From DAOTVC01 sp034437215 (GTDB taxonomy: Bacteria > Chloroflexota > Anaerolineae > B4-G1 > SLSP01), in NCBI GenBank assembly GCA_034437215.1, contig DAOTVC010000045.1:1-8049 (forward strand): a DNA stretch of 8,049 bases, written 5' to 3'. Shown piece after piece: positions 1-6,243 of the stretch; within the stretch, counting starts at the first letter, position 1; every line of letters starts with the position of its first letter. A program made the position numbers and the translations under genes. The notes beneath the pieces were generated by a model. It was not told the DNA's origin. It made no database searches and saw only the letters and a program-made list of their open reading frames with translations.

Positions 1-165
1 GTCGAATTTCGATGGGTGCGAGGTCACGCGGGCATTCGAGAAAACGAACGTTGTGATCAGCTGGCGACGCAGGCTCGTCAAGTGCCGGATCTGCTCCAGG
101 ACGTTGCCTACGAGCGCGGTGAGACGCAGATCGAAGTCACCCCCGCACTCCTTGAGCCCCGCTGA
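1..165 (+). CDS. rnhA: Ribonuclease HI, C-terminal part (5' end outside window)
   Basis: RNase HI cuts the RNA strand of RNA:DNA hybrids in the cytoplasm, for example R-loops and primer remnants. The open frame from base 1 to the TGA at 163-165 gives 54 residues. It contains WVRGHAGIRENERCDQLA, which lines up closely with E. coli RNase HI WVKGHAGHPENERCDELA. That stretch includes the flexible-loop histidine (H124 in E. coli) and the last catalytic aspartate (D134). The tail with VPDLLQDVAYE matches the E. coli C-terminal region and then runs about a dozen residues longer. The first three catalytic carboxylates lie upstream of the window. The gene ends 5 bases before the helicase start, so the two are probably co-transcribed and translationally coupled. 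The family call is firm; completeness cannot be judged. Confidence 0.93.
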   Translation, partial: VEFRWVRGHAGIRENERCDQLATQARQVPDLLQDVAYERGETQIEVTPALLEPR

Positions 166-170
166 CAACG

Positions 171-1928
171 ATGTCCGCCGCCGCTGAGCTCCTTCGCCGC
201 CTCGAGACGCTCATCCGTGAGGAGAGCCGCCGGCAGCGTGAGCACCTGGAACGCCAGTGGTCACTGCCGCTGGGGGAGCGCGTGCGCAAGGGCTACGCCC
301 TCGAAGGGCTCTCCTACGTCGGGACGAACGAGCGGACGGGCAATCTGGTCTTCAAGTGCATGACCAACCAGGTCCGCTTTCGTGAGGGCGATTACCTCTT
401 CCTGCACAAGAGCCATCCGCTGCTGGAGCCGCTCACAGAAGTCATCCTCGAGGTGGACGAGGAACAGCGTCTGGAATTCAGCCTCGGCAGCGGCAACCTG
501 CTCCGCTTCATCGACGAGCCTGCCGATTGGATCGCTGACGAGGGCTTCATGGACCTGAGCGCCTACTACCTCGCCGCGCTGGCCGAAGTCGCCGATCGGA
601 ACGTGGGGCGCGAGCGCATTCTGCCGCTTCTCTTGGGCACCCATAGCCCGCAGGTCGACTTTGCGGCCTACGAGCGGGGTTGGACGCTCGCTGTGGAGGC
701 CGGGTTGAATGAGAGCCAGGCCGAGGCGCTGGGACAGGCCTACGCCACGGATCTGACCTACCTGATTCAGGGGCCGCCGGGCACCGGCAAGACGCTGGTG
801 TTGGCCCATCTGGTGCGGCTGTTGGTCGGAGAGGGGGAGCGGGTGTTGATAACGGCTCTGACCCATCGGGCTATCAACAACGCCCTCAACAAGATTGCGC
901 AAGTGGCGGGGGAGGAGCTGCCGGTGTGCAAGATCGGTCAGGAGGCCCGCGCCGATGGTCTCCGTGTGGAAAACTTCGAGAATTTCACTCAGTCTCAATT
1001 CGGTGCCATCCCCGACGGTTACGCTATCGGCGCGACGCCCTTTGCCACCCGTACCGATCGTCTCGCTGAAGTGGAATTCGATACCGTCATCTTTGACGAG
1101 GCTTCGCAGGTCACGCTTCCCCTGGCGATGATGGGCATGTTGGCTGCCAAGCGCTACATCTTTATCGGGGACGAGCGCCAGCTGCCGCCGGTGGTGACCA
1201 ACCTGGAGGATGATCTGCCGCTGGCGCGCACGTCGATCTTCGGTTACCTTGCGGGGCGGGGTTACGAGACGATGCTCACCGATACCTACCGCATGAACGA
1301 TCTGCTTACCGCTTGGCCCAGCCGGCACTTCTACGATAACCGGCTCAGACCGGCGCCGGGGGTGGGGGAGCGGCGGCTCTCCCTGGCACCCGTGGATGCG
1401 CCCTGGCAGCCCATCCTCGATCCCGAGCAGCCGGCGGTCTTCGTCGATCTCTTCACGCGCAATACGACCGTCCGCAGCTACCGTGAGGCCGACGTGGTGG
1501 TTGATCTGCTGTTGGTGCTGCTGCGGGCCGGATTGAAGCCCCTGGAGATCGGGGTTATCGCGCCCTACCGGGCTCAGGGGCGGGAGATTCGCAACCGTCT
1601 GGGGAGGATCATCACCGACCGAACCGTACGTCGCGCCCTGGTGGTCGATACGGTGGAGCGGATGCAGGGGCAGGAGCGCGAGGTCATCATCTTCTCCATG
1701 ACCACCTCCAGCCCGCGCTTTGCTGCCGATCTGGCGGCTTTCTATTTCCAGCCCGAGCGACTGAACGTCACGATTACGCGGCCACGTACCAAGCTCGTTA
1801 TCGTAGGCAGCAGTGCCGTATTGCAAGCGGAGCCCGACGATCCCGAGCAGCAGGCAGCTGTAGCCCTGTTCCGTGATCTGTTGCACCATTGCACGACGCA
1901 CCCGGCGCCTTACGGGGAAGATGGCTGA
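171..1928 (+). CDS. UPF1/DNA2-like superfamily 1B DNA/RNA helicase
   Basis: This is a predicted ATP-driven 5'-to-3' helicase; UPF1-like enzymes often act on RNA, DNA or hybrids. Residues 1-170 hold a helical start and a beta-rich segment (around 40-115, with NQVRFREGDYLFL) resembling the 1B barrel of the UPF1/IGHMBP2 family. Helicase motifs follow in order: Q motif near 179-191, Walker A GPPGTGKT 201-208, motif Ia around 227-239, motif II DEASQ 309-313, motif III GDERQLPPVV 333-342, motif IV IGVIAPYRAQ 460-469, motif V VDTVERMQGQERE 492-504, motif VI LNVTITRPR 531-539. Motif VI reads TRPR where TRAR is usual, but both arginines remain. No nuclease or zinc-finger domain is attached. The ATG at 171 has no clear Shine-Dalgarno sequence and follows the rnhA stop by 5 bases, so translation probably depends on coupling. 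An active ATPase is very likely; substrate is unknown. Confidence 0.92.
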   Translation: MSAAAELLRRLETLIREESRRQREHLERQWSLPLGERVRKGYALEGLSYVGTNERTGNLVFKCMTNQVRFREGDYLFLHKSHPLLEPLTEVILEVDEEQRLEFSLGSGNLLRFIDEPADWIADEGFMDLSAYYLAALAEVADRNVGRERILPLLLGTHSPQVDFAAYERGWTLAVEAGLNESQAEALGQAYATDLTYLIQGPPGTGKTLVLAHLVRLLVGEGERVLITALTHRAINNALNKIAQVAGEELPVCKIGQEARADGLRVENFENFTQSQFGAIPDGYAIGATPFATRTDRLAEVEFDTVIFDEASQVTLPLAMMGMLAAKRYIFIGDERQLPPVVTNLEDDLPLARTSIFGYLAGRGYETMLTDTYRMNDLLTAWPSRHFYDNRLRPAPGVGERRLSLAPVDAPWQPILDPEQPAVFVDLFTRNTTVRSYREADVVVDLLLVLLRAGLKPLEIGVIAPYRAQGREIRNRLGRIITDRTVRRALVVDTVERMQGQEREVIIFSMTTSSPRFAADLAAFYFQPERLNVTITRPRTKLVIVGSSAVLQAEPDDPEQQAAVALFRDLLHHCTTHPAPYGEDG

Positions 1929-1930
1929 TG
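1914..1930 (+). promoter_or_regulatory. Ribosome binding site and stop/start overlap that fix the second helicase start
   Basis: GGGGA at 1914-1918 lies 9 bases before the ATG at 1928. The upstream TGA (1926-1928) and this ATG share one A (TGATG). This favours 1928 over an in-frame ATG 39 bases earlier, which would overlap the first helicase by 40 bases and lacks a comparable site. The arrangement predicts translational coupling and roughly matched synthesis of the two helicases. Confidence 0.75.
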
Positions 1931-3964
1931 GCCCGGATCATTCCCGAGAGGCCGGTGGGCAGTGTCACGCCCGAAGTCGCCCGCGTCTTTCGCTCGCTCA
2001 AGGCCCTGCCCGATAGCTGGCACATCTGGTTGCATCTCACTCCCTGGGAGTCGGAGGCCCCCGACTTTCTGCTGCTGGATCCCGAACAGCGAGCGCTCGT
2101 GCTCAAGGTGAGCCGGGCTACGCCCCGGCAAGCGCAGCAGGCCCCGCAGCTGCAGCTGCTGGTCTTCGAGCAGGAGACCCCTGTGCCCGGTGAGTCCGAG
2201 GAGCAGTGCCTCCAGGCGTTTCTGAAGCAGGTGGCGCAGGTGGGTGTCCCCGGTAGCTGTGTGAGCGCCGTGGTCCTCTTTCCCAATCTCCAAGCGCAGG
2301 ACCTACGCGCCATTGAAGAATCGGGAACGCGACCGGAGTTTGCCTGGCTGGATAAGCACTGGGTCAACGGCAGGGGGGCCGGGCAGTGGCAGACACTCTT
2401 TCCCCCGCAACCTCTCGATGAGCAGCAGTGGAAGGAACTGCGAGGGCACTTTGCCCCAGAAACGGTGGTCCCGGCGACCTTTGTGGCACGGACCTCGACG
2501 CGCAGGCGCAATCTGCAGGCCGGGCTGACCCGCTACCTGCTGGACTACGATCAGGAGGCAATCCTCAAGACGGATCTGGATCTGGCCCCTGCCGGTGAGC
2601 AGTTAGCGGGAGATATGCGCATTCAAGTGATTAACGGGGTGACCGGAAGCGGCAAGACGTTGGTGCTGCTCTATCGTCTGCGACTGTTGCAGGCCCGCTT
2701 CCCGGAGAAGAGATACCTGGTGCTTACGCACAATCGCCCGCTGATTCGAGAGCTGCGGGCTCGCTACCAGGTGCTCACCGGCACGCAGGCGGGGGTCGTT
2801 CACTGGTATACGTTCAATGGCTGGTGTCGCCGCCATTGGCCGCCGGGTGAACCCTTCAATCCCCTCTCCATCTCGAAGCGGGACCGGGTGGTGAAAGAGA
2901 TCTGGTATCGGGAGCTGCGGGAGAGCGCCGTGACGGTGGGCATGTTCCAGAGCGAGTTGGAGTGGGTCAAGGACACCGGACTTGCCAGCAGGGAGGCTTA
3001 CCTGGAGGCCAGCCGCCGTGGCCGCGGCTTTCGGCTGACCGAGTCGCAGCGGGCGCAGCTCTTCGAGGCGATGCAGGCCTATCAACAGCGGCTTCTCGCA
3101 CAGAAGGTCATGGATTGGTGGGACGTGCCCCGCCGCTACTGGCACTGGCTGGAGGAGGGGGAGGTAGCTCCGCCCCAGTACGATGTCGTGTTGGTGGACG
3201 AGGCCCAGTTCTTCGCCCCGGTCTGGTTCGATATTATCCGCCGGTTGGTCTCGCCGGAGCTCGGCTATCTCTTCCTGGCGGCGGATCCCACCCAGGGCTT
3301 TCTGCGGCGCGGCGAGTCGTGGCGGGCTATGACCGGACTGGAGGTGCGCGGGCGCACCCACCATCTGCGGCGGAGTTATCGCACGACACGCGCGATCCTC
3401 ACCTCCGCGCTGGCCTTCTACCGTCAGCGCTTGCCGGAGGAGGAGCCCGATTTGCTGCTGCCGGATCTCGACGACATGGAAAGGGGGTATCCGCCCCGGC
3501 TCCTACGTTTCAGCGCGCCACAGGATGAGCGGGCGCGCTTGGTCGATGAGATAGCGCGTGCTGTCGAAAAGGGGCTGTTGCCGCGGCACATCCTTGTCTT
3601 GCATGCGTCCGCCCGGGGCGCTGAAGCGCTCATGGCGGCACTCAACCAACGCCTGGGGGCAGGGGCCGCCCGCGATCCCAAGGAGGAGGTGCCGGGCGAC
3701 TTCATCCGCGTCACGACCCTCAACGCCGGGACCGGTCTGGAGAGCCCGGTGGTCTTCATCGCCGGTATCCACGAGCTCTTCGAGGCGGAGGGTGGTCTGC
3801 GTTTGATGGAGGACGAGCGCGCCGAGCGGGTGCAGGTCCATACCCGGCAGCTCTACATGGCTTTCACCCGCGCCGGACAGCGTCTGATCCTGACCTACGT
3901 TGGGGAACCGCTTCCGCAGGCATTGGTGGAACTGGAGCGCTACGGGTTGTTGGAGGTGAGGTGA
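1928..3964 (+). CDS. NERD-domain UvrD-like superfamily 1A helicase with degenerate nuclease motif
   Basis: This is a predicted 3'-to-5' SF1A helicase of the UvrD/Rep type (678 aa). Residues about 12-120 resemble a NERD (nuclease-related) domain: a helix starting near E16, then PDFLLLDPEQRALVLKVS. D46 matches the conserved Asp, but the usual E-V-K is K60-V61-S62, so the putative nuclease is probably inactive. Motor motifs are: Q motif near Q209, Walker A GVTGSGKT 237-244, Ia LVLTHNR 264-270, Ib WYTFNGWC 293-300, II VLVDEAQ 421-427, III AADPTQGFLR 451-460, IV LRRSYRTT 480-487, V VTTLNAGTGLE 595-605, VI LYMAFTRAGQRLIL 642-655. Motif V has T where UvrD proteins usually have K (KGLE). The gene overlaps the SF1B helicase by one base and ends the operon. 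The role could be DNA repair, conflict resolution or defence. Confidence 0.9.
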   Translation: MARIIPERPVGSVTPEVARVFRSLKALPDSWHIWLHLTPWESEAPDFLLLDPEQRALVLKVSRATPRQAQQAPQLQLLVFEQETPVPGESEEQCLQAFLKQVAQVGVPGSCVSAVVLFPNLQAQDLRAIEESGTRPEFAWLDKHWVNGRGAGQWQTLFPPQPLDEQQWKELRGHFAPETVVPATFVARTSTRRRNLQAGLTRYLLDYDQEAILKTDLDLAPAGEQLAGDMRIQVINGVTGSGKTLVLLYRLRLLQARFPEKRYLVLTHNRPLIRELRARYQVLTGTQAGVVHWYTFNGWCRRHWPPGEPFNPLSISKRDRVVKEIWYRELRESAVTVGMFQSELEWVKDTGLASREAYLEASRRGRGFRLTESQRAQLFEAMQAYQQRLLAQKVMDWWDVPRRYWHWLEEGEVAPPQYDVVLVDEAQFFAPVWFDIIRRLVSPELGYLFLAADPTQGFLRRGESWRAMTGLEVRGRTHHLRRSYRTTRAILTSALAFYRQRLPEEEPDLLLPDLDDMERGYPPRLLRFSAPQDERARLVDEIARAVEKGLLPRHILVLHASARGAEALMAALNQRLGAGAARDPKEEVPGDFIRVTTLNAGTGLESPVVFIAGIHELFEAEGGLRLMEDERAERVQVHTRQLYMAFTRAGQRLILTYVGEPLPQALVELERYGLLEVR

Positions 3965-3966
3965 GC

Positions 3967-3980
3967 CGGGTTATCACCCG
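3967..3980 (+). terminator. Short hairpin just after the helicase operon, weak terminator candidate
   Basis: CGGGT and ACCCG form a 5-bp stem around a TATC loop, starting 3 bases after the operon stop. No T-tract follows, so it is a poor intrinsic terminator and may only protect the 3' end. The remaining spacer to 4171 contains nothing else convincing on the + strand apart from a small CTTCT-A-AGAAG palindrome at 4028-4038. Confidence 0.2.
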
Positions 3981-4103
3981 ATAGAATCGCTGATCTTGCG
4001 CACGTCTTGGCTGTCTTGCCTGCTACTCTTCTAAGAAGTGGGGCTGCCGGGGGCGCACTCGCTACGGAAGAATGCCCACTCGTCTAATGCCTAACAGTGT
4101 TCG

Positions 4104-4122
4104 AAAAGCCCGAGGTAGGGGC
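4104..4122 (-). terminator. Weak intrinsic terminator candidate for the zinc-ribbon gene
   Basis: On the - strand, GCCC and GGGC enclose a 7-base loop and are followed by TTTT, about 50 bases past the stop codon at 4172. The 4-bp stem is short, so the call is tentative. Its position in a convergent spacer is where a terminator is expected. Confidence 0.25.
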
Positions 4123-4171
4123 CGAACTGGGCGGCGGTGCACCTGACCGAGGTCGAGTGGGTGGCGTTGAC

Positions 4172-4717
4172 TTACTTTCGATTCCCCACGCTTGCCCAGA
4201 CGACAAGCCCTGCCACCGGTCCGAATGCCAGGAACAGTGTGCATACCACCTGGAGCGTCTCCAGCGTCTCTCCTGATACCGCCTCTCCAAACGCCAGACC
4301 AACTGCCCACCGCACGCCGGCGGGTGTCAGTACCAGGAGCGCCGTCCACAGCAGAAGTCCCACCACCAGGCCCACGCACGTCCACCTCGACCTTCTAGCT
4401 ATGCTATCGCCAAGGCCCATGCTCTCCGCTACGGCATCTACGGCCTCTTTAGACGCCTTCAACGAGTGCTGCGTCTGTTCGCGGTATAGCTTGATTGCCT
4501 CAATCCGTTGCCCCTCTCTCAACAGCTGCTGGATCCGCTCCGTTACCGACGGAGACAGGGCGGCATCATCGGCGCTCGCTATCCGATTCGAGTCGGTTAT
4601 TTTTTGCGTGGTGATGTGGATGGTGGAGTGACAGTAGGCACACACTACCGCGTCCTCTCCGGACCTCGCGTGCAACGCCGCACCACAGTTAGGACAGTTC
4701 AACGATTCCGTACCCAT
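4172..4717 (-). CDS. Zinc-ribbon protein with L7/L12-like segment and two membrane helices
   Basis: 181 aa, function unknown. Residues 8-29 form a four-cysteine zinc ribbon (CPNCG at 8-12 and CAYC at 26-29). After a polar linker, residues about 57-99 (with RIEAIKLYREQTQHSLKASK) resemble the helical core of the ribosomal L7/L12 C-terminal domain, where E. coli has [20 protein letters not shown]. Two hydrophobic segments follow (about 112-132 and 155-176), so the zinc ribbon and helical part probably face the cytoplasm from the inner membrane. The start at 4717 is chosen because AAAAAGGAGA lies 7 bases upstream; an ATG 69 bases earlier in frame has no such site and adds residues before the ribbon. 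It is convergent with the helicase operon and downstream of the oxidoreductase on the same strand. The L7/L12 resemblance is to the fold segment only; it is not a ribosomal protein. Confidence 0.8.
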   Translation of the reverse strand: MGTESLNCPNCGAALHARSGEDAVVCAYCHSTIHITTQKITDSNRIASADDAALSPSVTERIQQLLREGQRIEAIKLYREQTQHSLKASKEAVDAVAESMGLGDSIARRSRWTCVGLVVGLLLWTALLVLTPAGVRWAVGLAFGEAVSGETLETLQVVCTLFLAFGPVAGLVVWASVGNRK

Positions 4718-4724
4718 CTGCCTG

Positions 4725-4734
4725 TCTCCTTTTT
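4725..4734 (-). promoter_or_regulatory. Strong ribosome binding site that sets the zinc-ribbon protein start
   Basis: On the - strand this reads AAAAAGGAGA, with 7 bases between it and the ATG at 4717-4715. It is the strongest Shine-Dalgarno match near the gene and rejects the longer in-frame start at 4786. Confidence 0.8.
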
Positions 4735-4864
4735 GGATCAACGCTTGCCCTGTGCTCCAACTCGCGCTAGATAGCGTCATGGTCATCGTGGGCCGCAGGA
4801 TAGGACGTCTGGCGCCAACGATACTCTACCGCGGTTTCAGTCTGCTTGTAGAGCCGAAGTGATC

Positions 4865-4981
4865 CCTAACTGATCCGGACGAGTATGGCTAAGGTCGCGC
4901 CGGACGGAGACTCCCATGGCCAGGGGGCGAGCCCCCTCCAGCGCGGGCGCCATTTAGAGTTTTTATGACCGGATCAGTAGG
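4865..4981. repeat. Foldback (MITE-like) element with inverted ends and nested hairpins
   Basis: ACTGATCCGG at 4869-4878 is exactly inverted as CCGGATCAGT at 4969-4978. The match extends outward as CCTA versus CCT with one inserted base. Inside, ATGGC (4885-4889) pairs with GCCAT (4949-4953), CGCGC (4896-4900) with GCGCG (4941-4945), and TGG plus AGGGGG (4917-4927) with CCCCCT plus CCA (4932-4940) around a CGAG loop. The whole element can therefore fold back on itself. No open frame of note and no clear target-site duplication are seen. The right end lies about 1-4 bases from the oxidoreductase stop. It may be a miniature transposable element, or a structured 3' end or leader RNA. The left remainder of the spacer (4735-4864) shows only small palindromes at 4765-4776 and 4810-4817. 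Confidence 0.5.
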
Positions 4982-4982
4982 T

Positions 4983-5810
4983 CTAGAGTTGCGGCGCACC
5001 TTCAGCGATGAGGGCGGCGGCCTCTTCCACGGACTTGTCCCACAGTCCCTCGATCCACCAGGTAGCGCCGGCTTCGCGCCACAGACGCAGCTTCTCAGCC
5101 CGCGCTTCGGCATCGAGGCTCGCGGTGGAGCCGTTGACCACGATGTCGAAGGGGGTGTCGGCCGTGCGGTGGGTCTCCACGTAGGTTGTAATCTCCCGCA
5201 GATCCTCCGGCGTCACCTCGACGCCCTTGCCCTCCGACGAGATCATTTCGACGATCAGCCCGTCGCCTTTCAGCGTCCGGCGCAGCGACCTCTTCCGCGG
5301 CCAGATGCCTACCACCCACAGCGGGATGCGCGGCTGTTGCACCGGTTTAGGCGGGTAGTACATCTCGTCAAGCGCTGTGAGCTGCAGATGATAGTGCTCG
5401 CCCTCATAGTCAAAGGGGCGGCGCTCATAGAAGCGGGTGAGGAGGTCGATCGTCTCGTCGAGCATGCCGGCGCGCGCCTTGGCGTCGGTGATCTCGTCGG
5501 GGAAGGCCTGCCAGCCCATCCACACCGCGCCGGTACCCAGACCGAGCACCAGGCGCCCGTCAGAGAGGTGGTCGAGCGCGAGGGACTCGCTGGCCAGCCG
5601 CCAAGGGCGGCGCATGGGCGTCGCCACGATCATCATGCCCAGACGGATGTGGCTGGTAGTCATCGCCGCTGCGGCCAGACCGATCAGGGGATCCTGACAC
5701 CAGATCGCATCACCGAGGAAGCAACCATCCCAGCCGGCCTCTTCGGCCTGTCGGGCCAACTCCGCCACCGCGCGCGGCGCGATGTAGGGTAGTGCGACTC
5801 CATAGCGCAT
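4983..5810 (-). CDS. LLM-class (luciferase-like) flavin-dependent oxidoreductase
   Basis: 275 aa, a cytoplasmic TIM-barrel enzyme of the bacterial luciferase family that uses FMN or coenzyme F420. Recognisable parts are the first strand YGVALPY (3-9), AEEAGWDGCFLGD (22-34), the strand IRLGMMI (55-61) followed by RRPWRLASESLALDHLSDGRLVLGLGTG (67-94; the hallmark region of the family), and YYPPKPVQQPRIPLWVVG (151-168), the usual sequence before a late barrel strand. The C-terminal REAGATWWIEG (245-255) is also typical. It is somewhat short for the family, but both ends look complete. The ATG at 5810 is preceded by AAAAGGAG with a 6-base gap. Substrate and cofactor cannot be read from the sequence; F420 use is common in LLM proteins of Actinobacteria and Chloroflexota. 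No pathway partner is adjacent. Confidence 0.9.
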   Translation of the reverse strand: MRYGVALPYIAPRAVAELARQAEEAGWDGCFLGDAIWCQDPLIGLAAAAMTTSHIRLGMMIVATPMRRPWRLASESLALDHLSDGRLVLGLGTGAVWMGWQAFPDEITDAKARAGMLDETIDLLTRFYERRPFDYEGEHYHLQLTALDEMYYPPKPVQQPRIPLWVVGIWPRKRSLRRTLKGDGLIVEMISSEGKGVEVTPEDLREITTYVETHRTADTPFDIVVNGSTASLDAEARAEKLRLWREAGATWWIEGLWDKSVEEAAALIAEGAPQL

Positions 5811-5863
5811 GTGCGGCTCCTTTTCAGTTGGAAAGGGAAGTTCAGCCTACTCAGATGTACTCC

Positions 5864-5891
5864 ATGTTAGCATCGTTTGGCTCCTTGTCAC
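5864..5891 (-). promoter_or_regulatory. Candidate sigma-70-type promoter for the LLM oxidoreductase
   Basis: On the - strand, GTGACA (5891-5886, 5 of 6 to consensus) is separated by 16 bases from TAACAT (5869-5864, 4 of 6). Transcription would begin near 5857 and give a leader of about 45 bases. It is plausible but weak, from consensus matching only. Confidence 0.35.
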
Positions 5892-5908
5892 GCTAAGGAC
5901 TGCAAGCG

Positions 5909-5961
5909 AAATAACTTGGGCATGGTAGGCTTCTTTCAGTTTGCTCTTGTTCAAGTTATTT
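5909..5961. repeat. 10-bp perfect inverted repeat with a 33-base spacer
   Basis: AAATAACTTG at 5909-5918 is exactly inverted as CAAGTTATTT at 5952-5961. The arms are about four helical turns apart centre to centre (43 bases). That spacing fits binding by a dimer or looping between two sites; the arms could also pair as a long RNA stem. It lies between the two divergent start sites. Confidence 0.5.
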
Positions 5962-5990
5962 AAATCGCGTTCCTAAGTACATTGTGATTG

Positions 5991-6000
5991 CTTTGCAAAG
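5991..6000. promoter_or_regulatory. Perfect 10-bp palindrome, operator candidate
   Basis: CTTTGCAAAG is a perfect palindrome in the divergent spacer, 30 bases past the long-range inverted repeat. Short palindromes of this kind can be repressor half-site pairs, but one copy alone does not establish a binding site. Confidence 0.3.
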
Positions 6001-6006
6001 TCGCTG

Positions 6007-6032
6007 CGCCATCCGGTCATACCGGCATGGCG
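6007..6032. repeat. Strong hairpin (11-bp stem, one bulge)
   Basis: CGCCATCCGGT at 6007-6017 and ACCGG-C-ATGGCG at 6021-6032 pair around a CAT loop with one bulged C at 6026. There is no T-tract on either side, so it is not a standard terminator. It could be a protein site or part of a transcribed leader. Confidence 0.5.
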
Positions 6033-6118
6033 GAACCCCCGCTTGCGAGCAGGTACTCTACTGCAGAAACCGGTCCGCTCACATGTTTGACATGAAGTGA
6101 ACCCCTCTCCATTCCACG

Positions 6119-6147
6119 TTGCCTATTTCCCCATCCGCCGTTATAGT
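6119..6147 (+). promoter_or_regulatory. Candidate sigma-70-type promoter for the membrane-protein genes
   Basis: TTGCCT (6119-6124, 4 of 6) and TATAGT (6142-6147, 5 of 6) are separated by 17 bases, the ideal spacing. Transcription would begin near 6154, about 90 bases before the ATG at 6244. It is the best promoter-like pair in the window. Confidence 0.5.
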
Positions 6148-6243
6148 AGAGCTATCTTCGACTACCTCTCGTCACCTTTACCATCCCGGGCGTAGGCATT
6201 TGGAGTTCGCCTGTGCGTAGAGTACAAGAGCAGGAGGGATGCG

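Larger units (their letters stand above)
5811..6243. other. Divergent intergenic region rich in inverted repeats
   Basis: This 433-base spacer separates the leftward oxidoreductase gene from the rightward membrane-protein genes. No convincing coding frame is seen. It is more AT-rich than the flanking genes, especially at 5900-6000. It contains a ribosome binding site at each end, candidate promoters on both strands, one long-range inverted repeat, one palindrome and one strong hairpin, each listed separately. No tRNA or known RNA family was recognised. Confidence 0.7.

Noticed and set aside
261..1901. Long open frame on the - strand opposite the UPF1-like helicase (546 codons)
   Set aside because: The sense strand encodes every ordered helicase motif. 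The antisense product has no recognisable domain, and long antisense frames are expected opposite GC-rich codons.
1889..1927. In-frame upstream ATG that would extend the second helicase by 13 residues
   Set aside because: The ATG at 1928 has GGGGA at a proper distance and a one-base stop/start overlap; the extension overlaps the first helicase by 40 bases and adds no family-like residues.
2146..2159. 14-bp perfect palindrome GCAGCTGCAGCTGC
   Set aside because: It lies inside coding sequence and follows from Gln/Leu codons (CAG, CTG); no sign of a regulatory role.
4137..4631. 164-codon + strand frame opposite the zinc-ribbon gene
   Set aside because: The - strand frame has a four-cysteine zinc ribbon, membrane helices and a strong ribosome binding site; the + strand product is low-complexity Ser/Thr/Pro-rich.
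4965..5792. 275-codon + strand frame opposite the LLM oxidoreductase
   Set aside because: It mirrors a clear family member on the - strand, is rich in His, Arg and Gly, and has no domain or good ribosome binding site.
6087..6092. Perfect TTGACA -35 hexamer upstream of the 6244 gene
   Set aside because: At 16-18 bases downstream there is no acceptable -10; the TTGCCT/TATAGT pair further on fits better.
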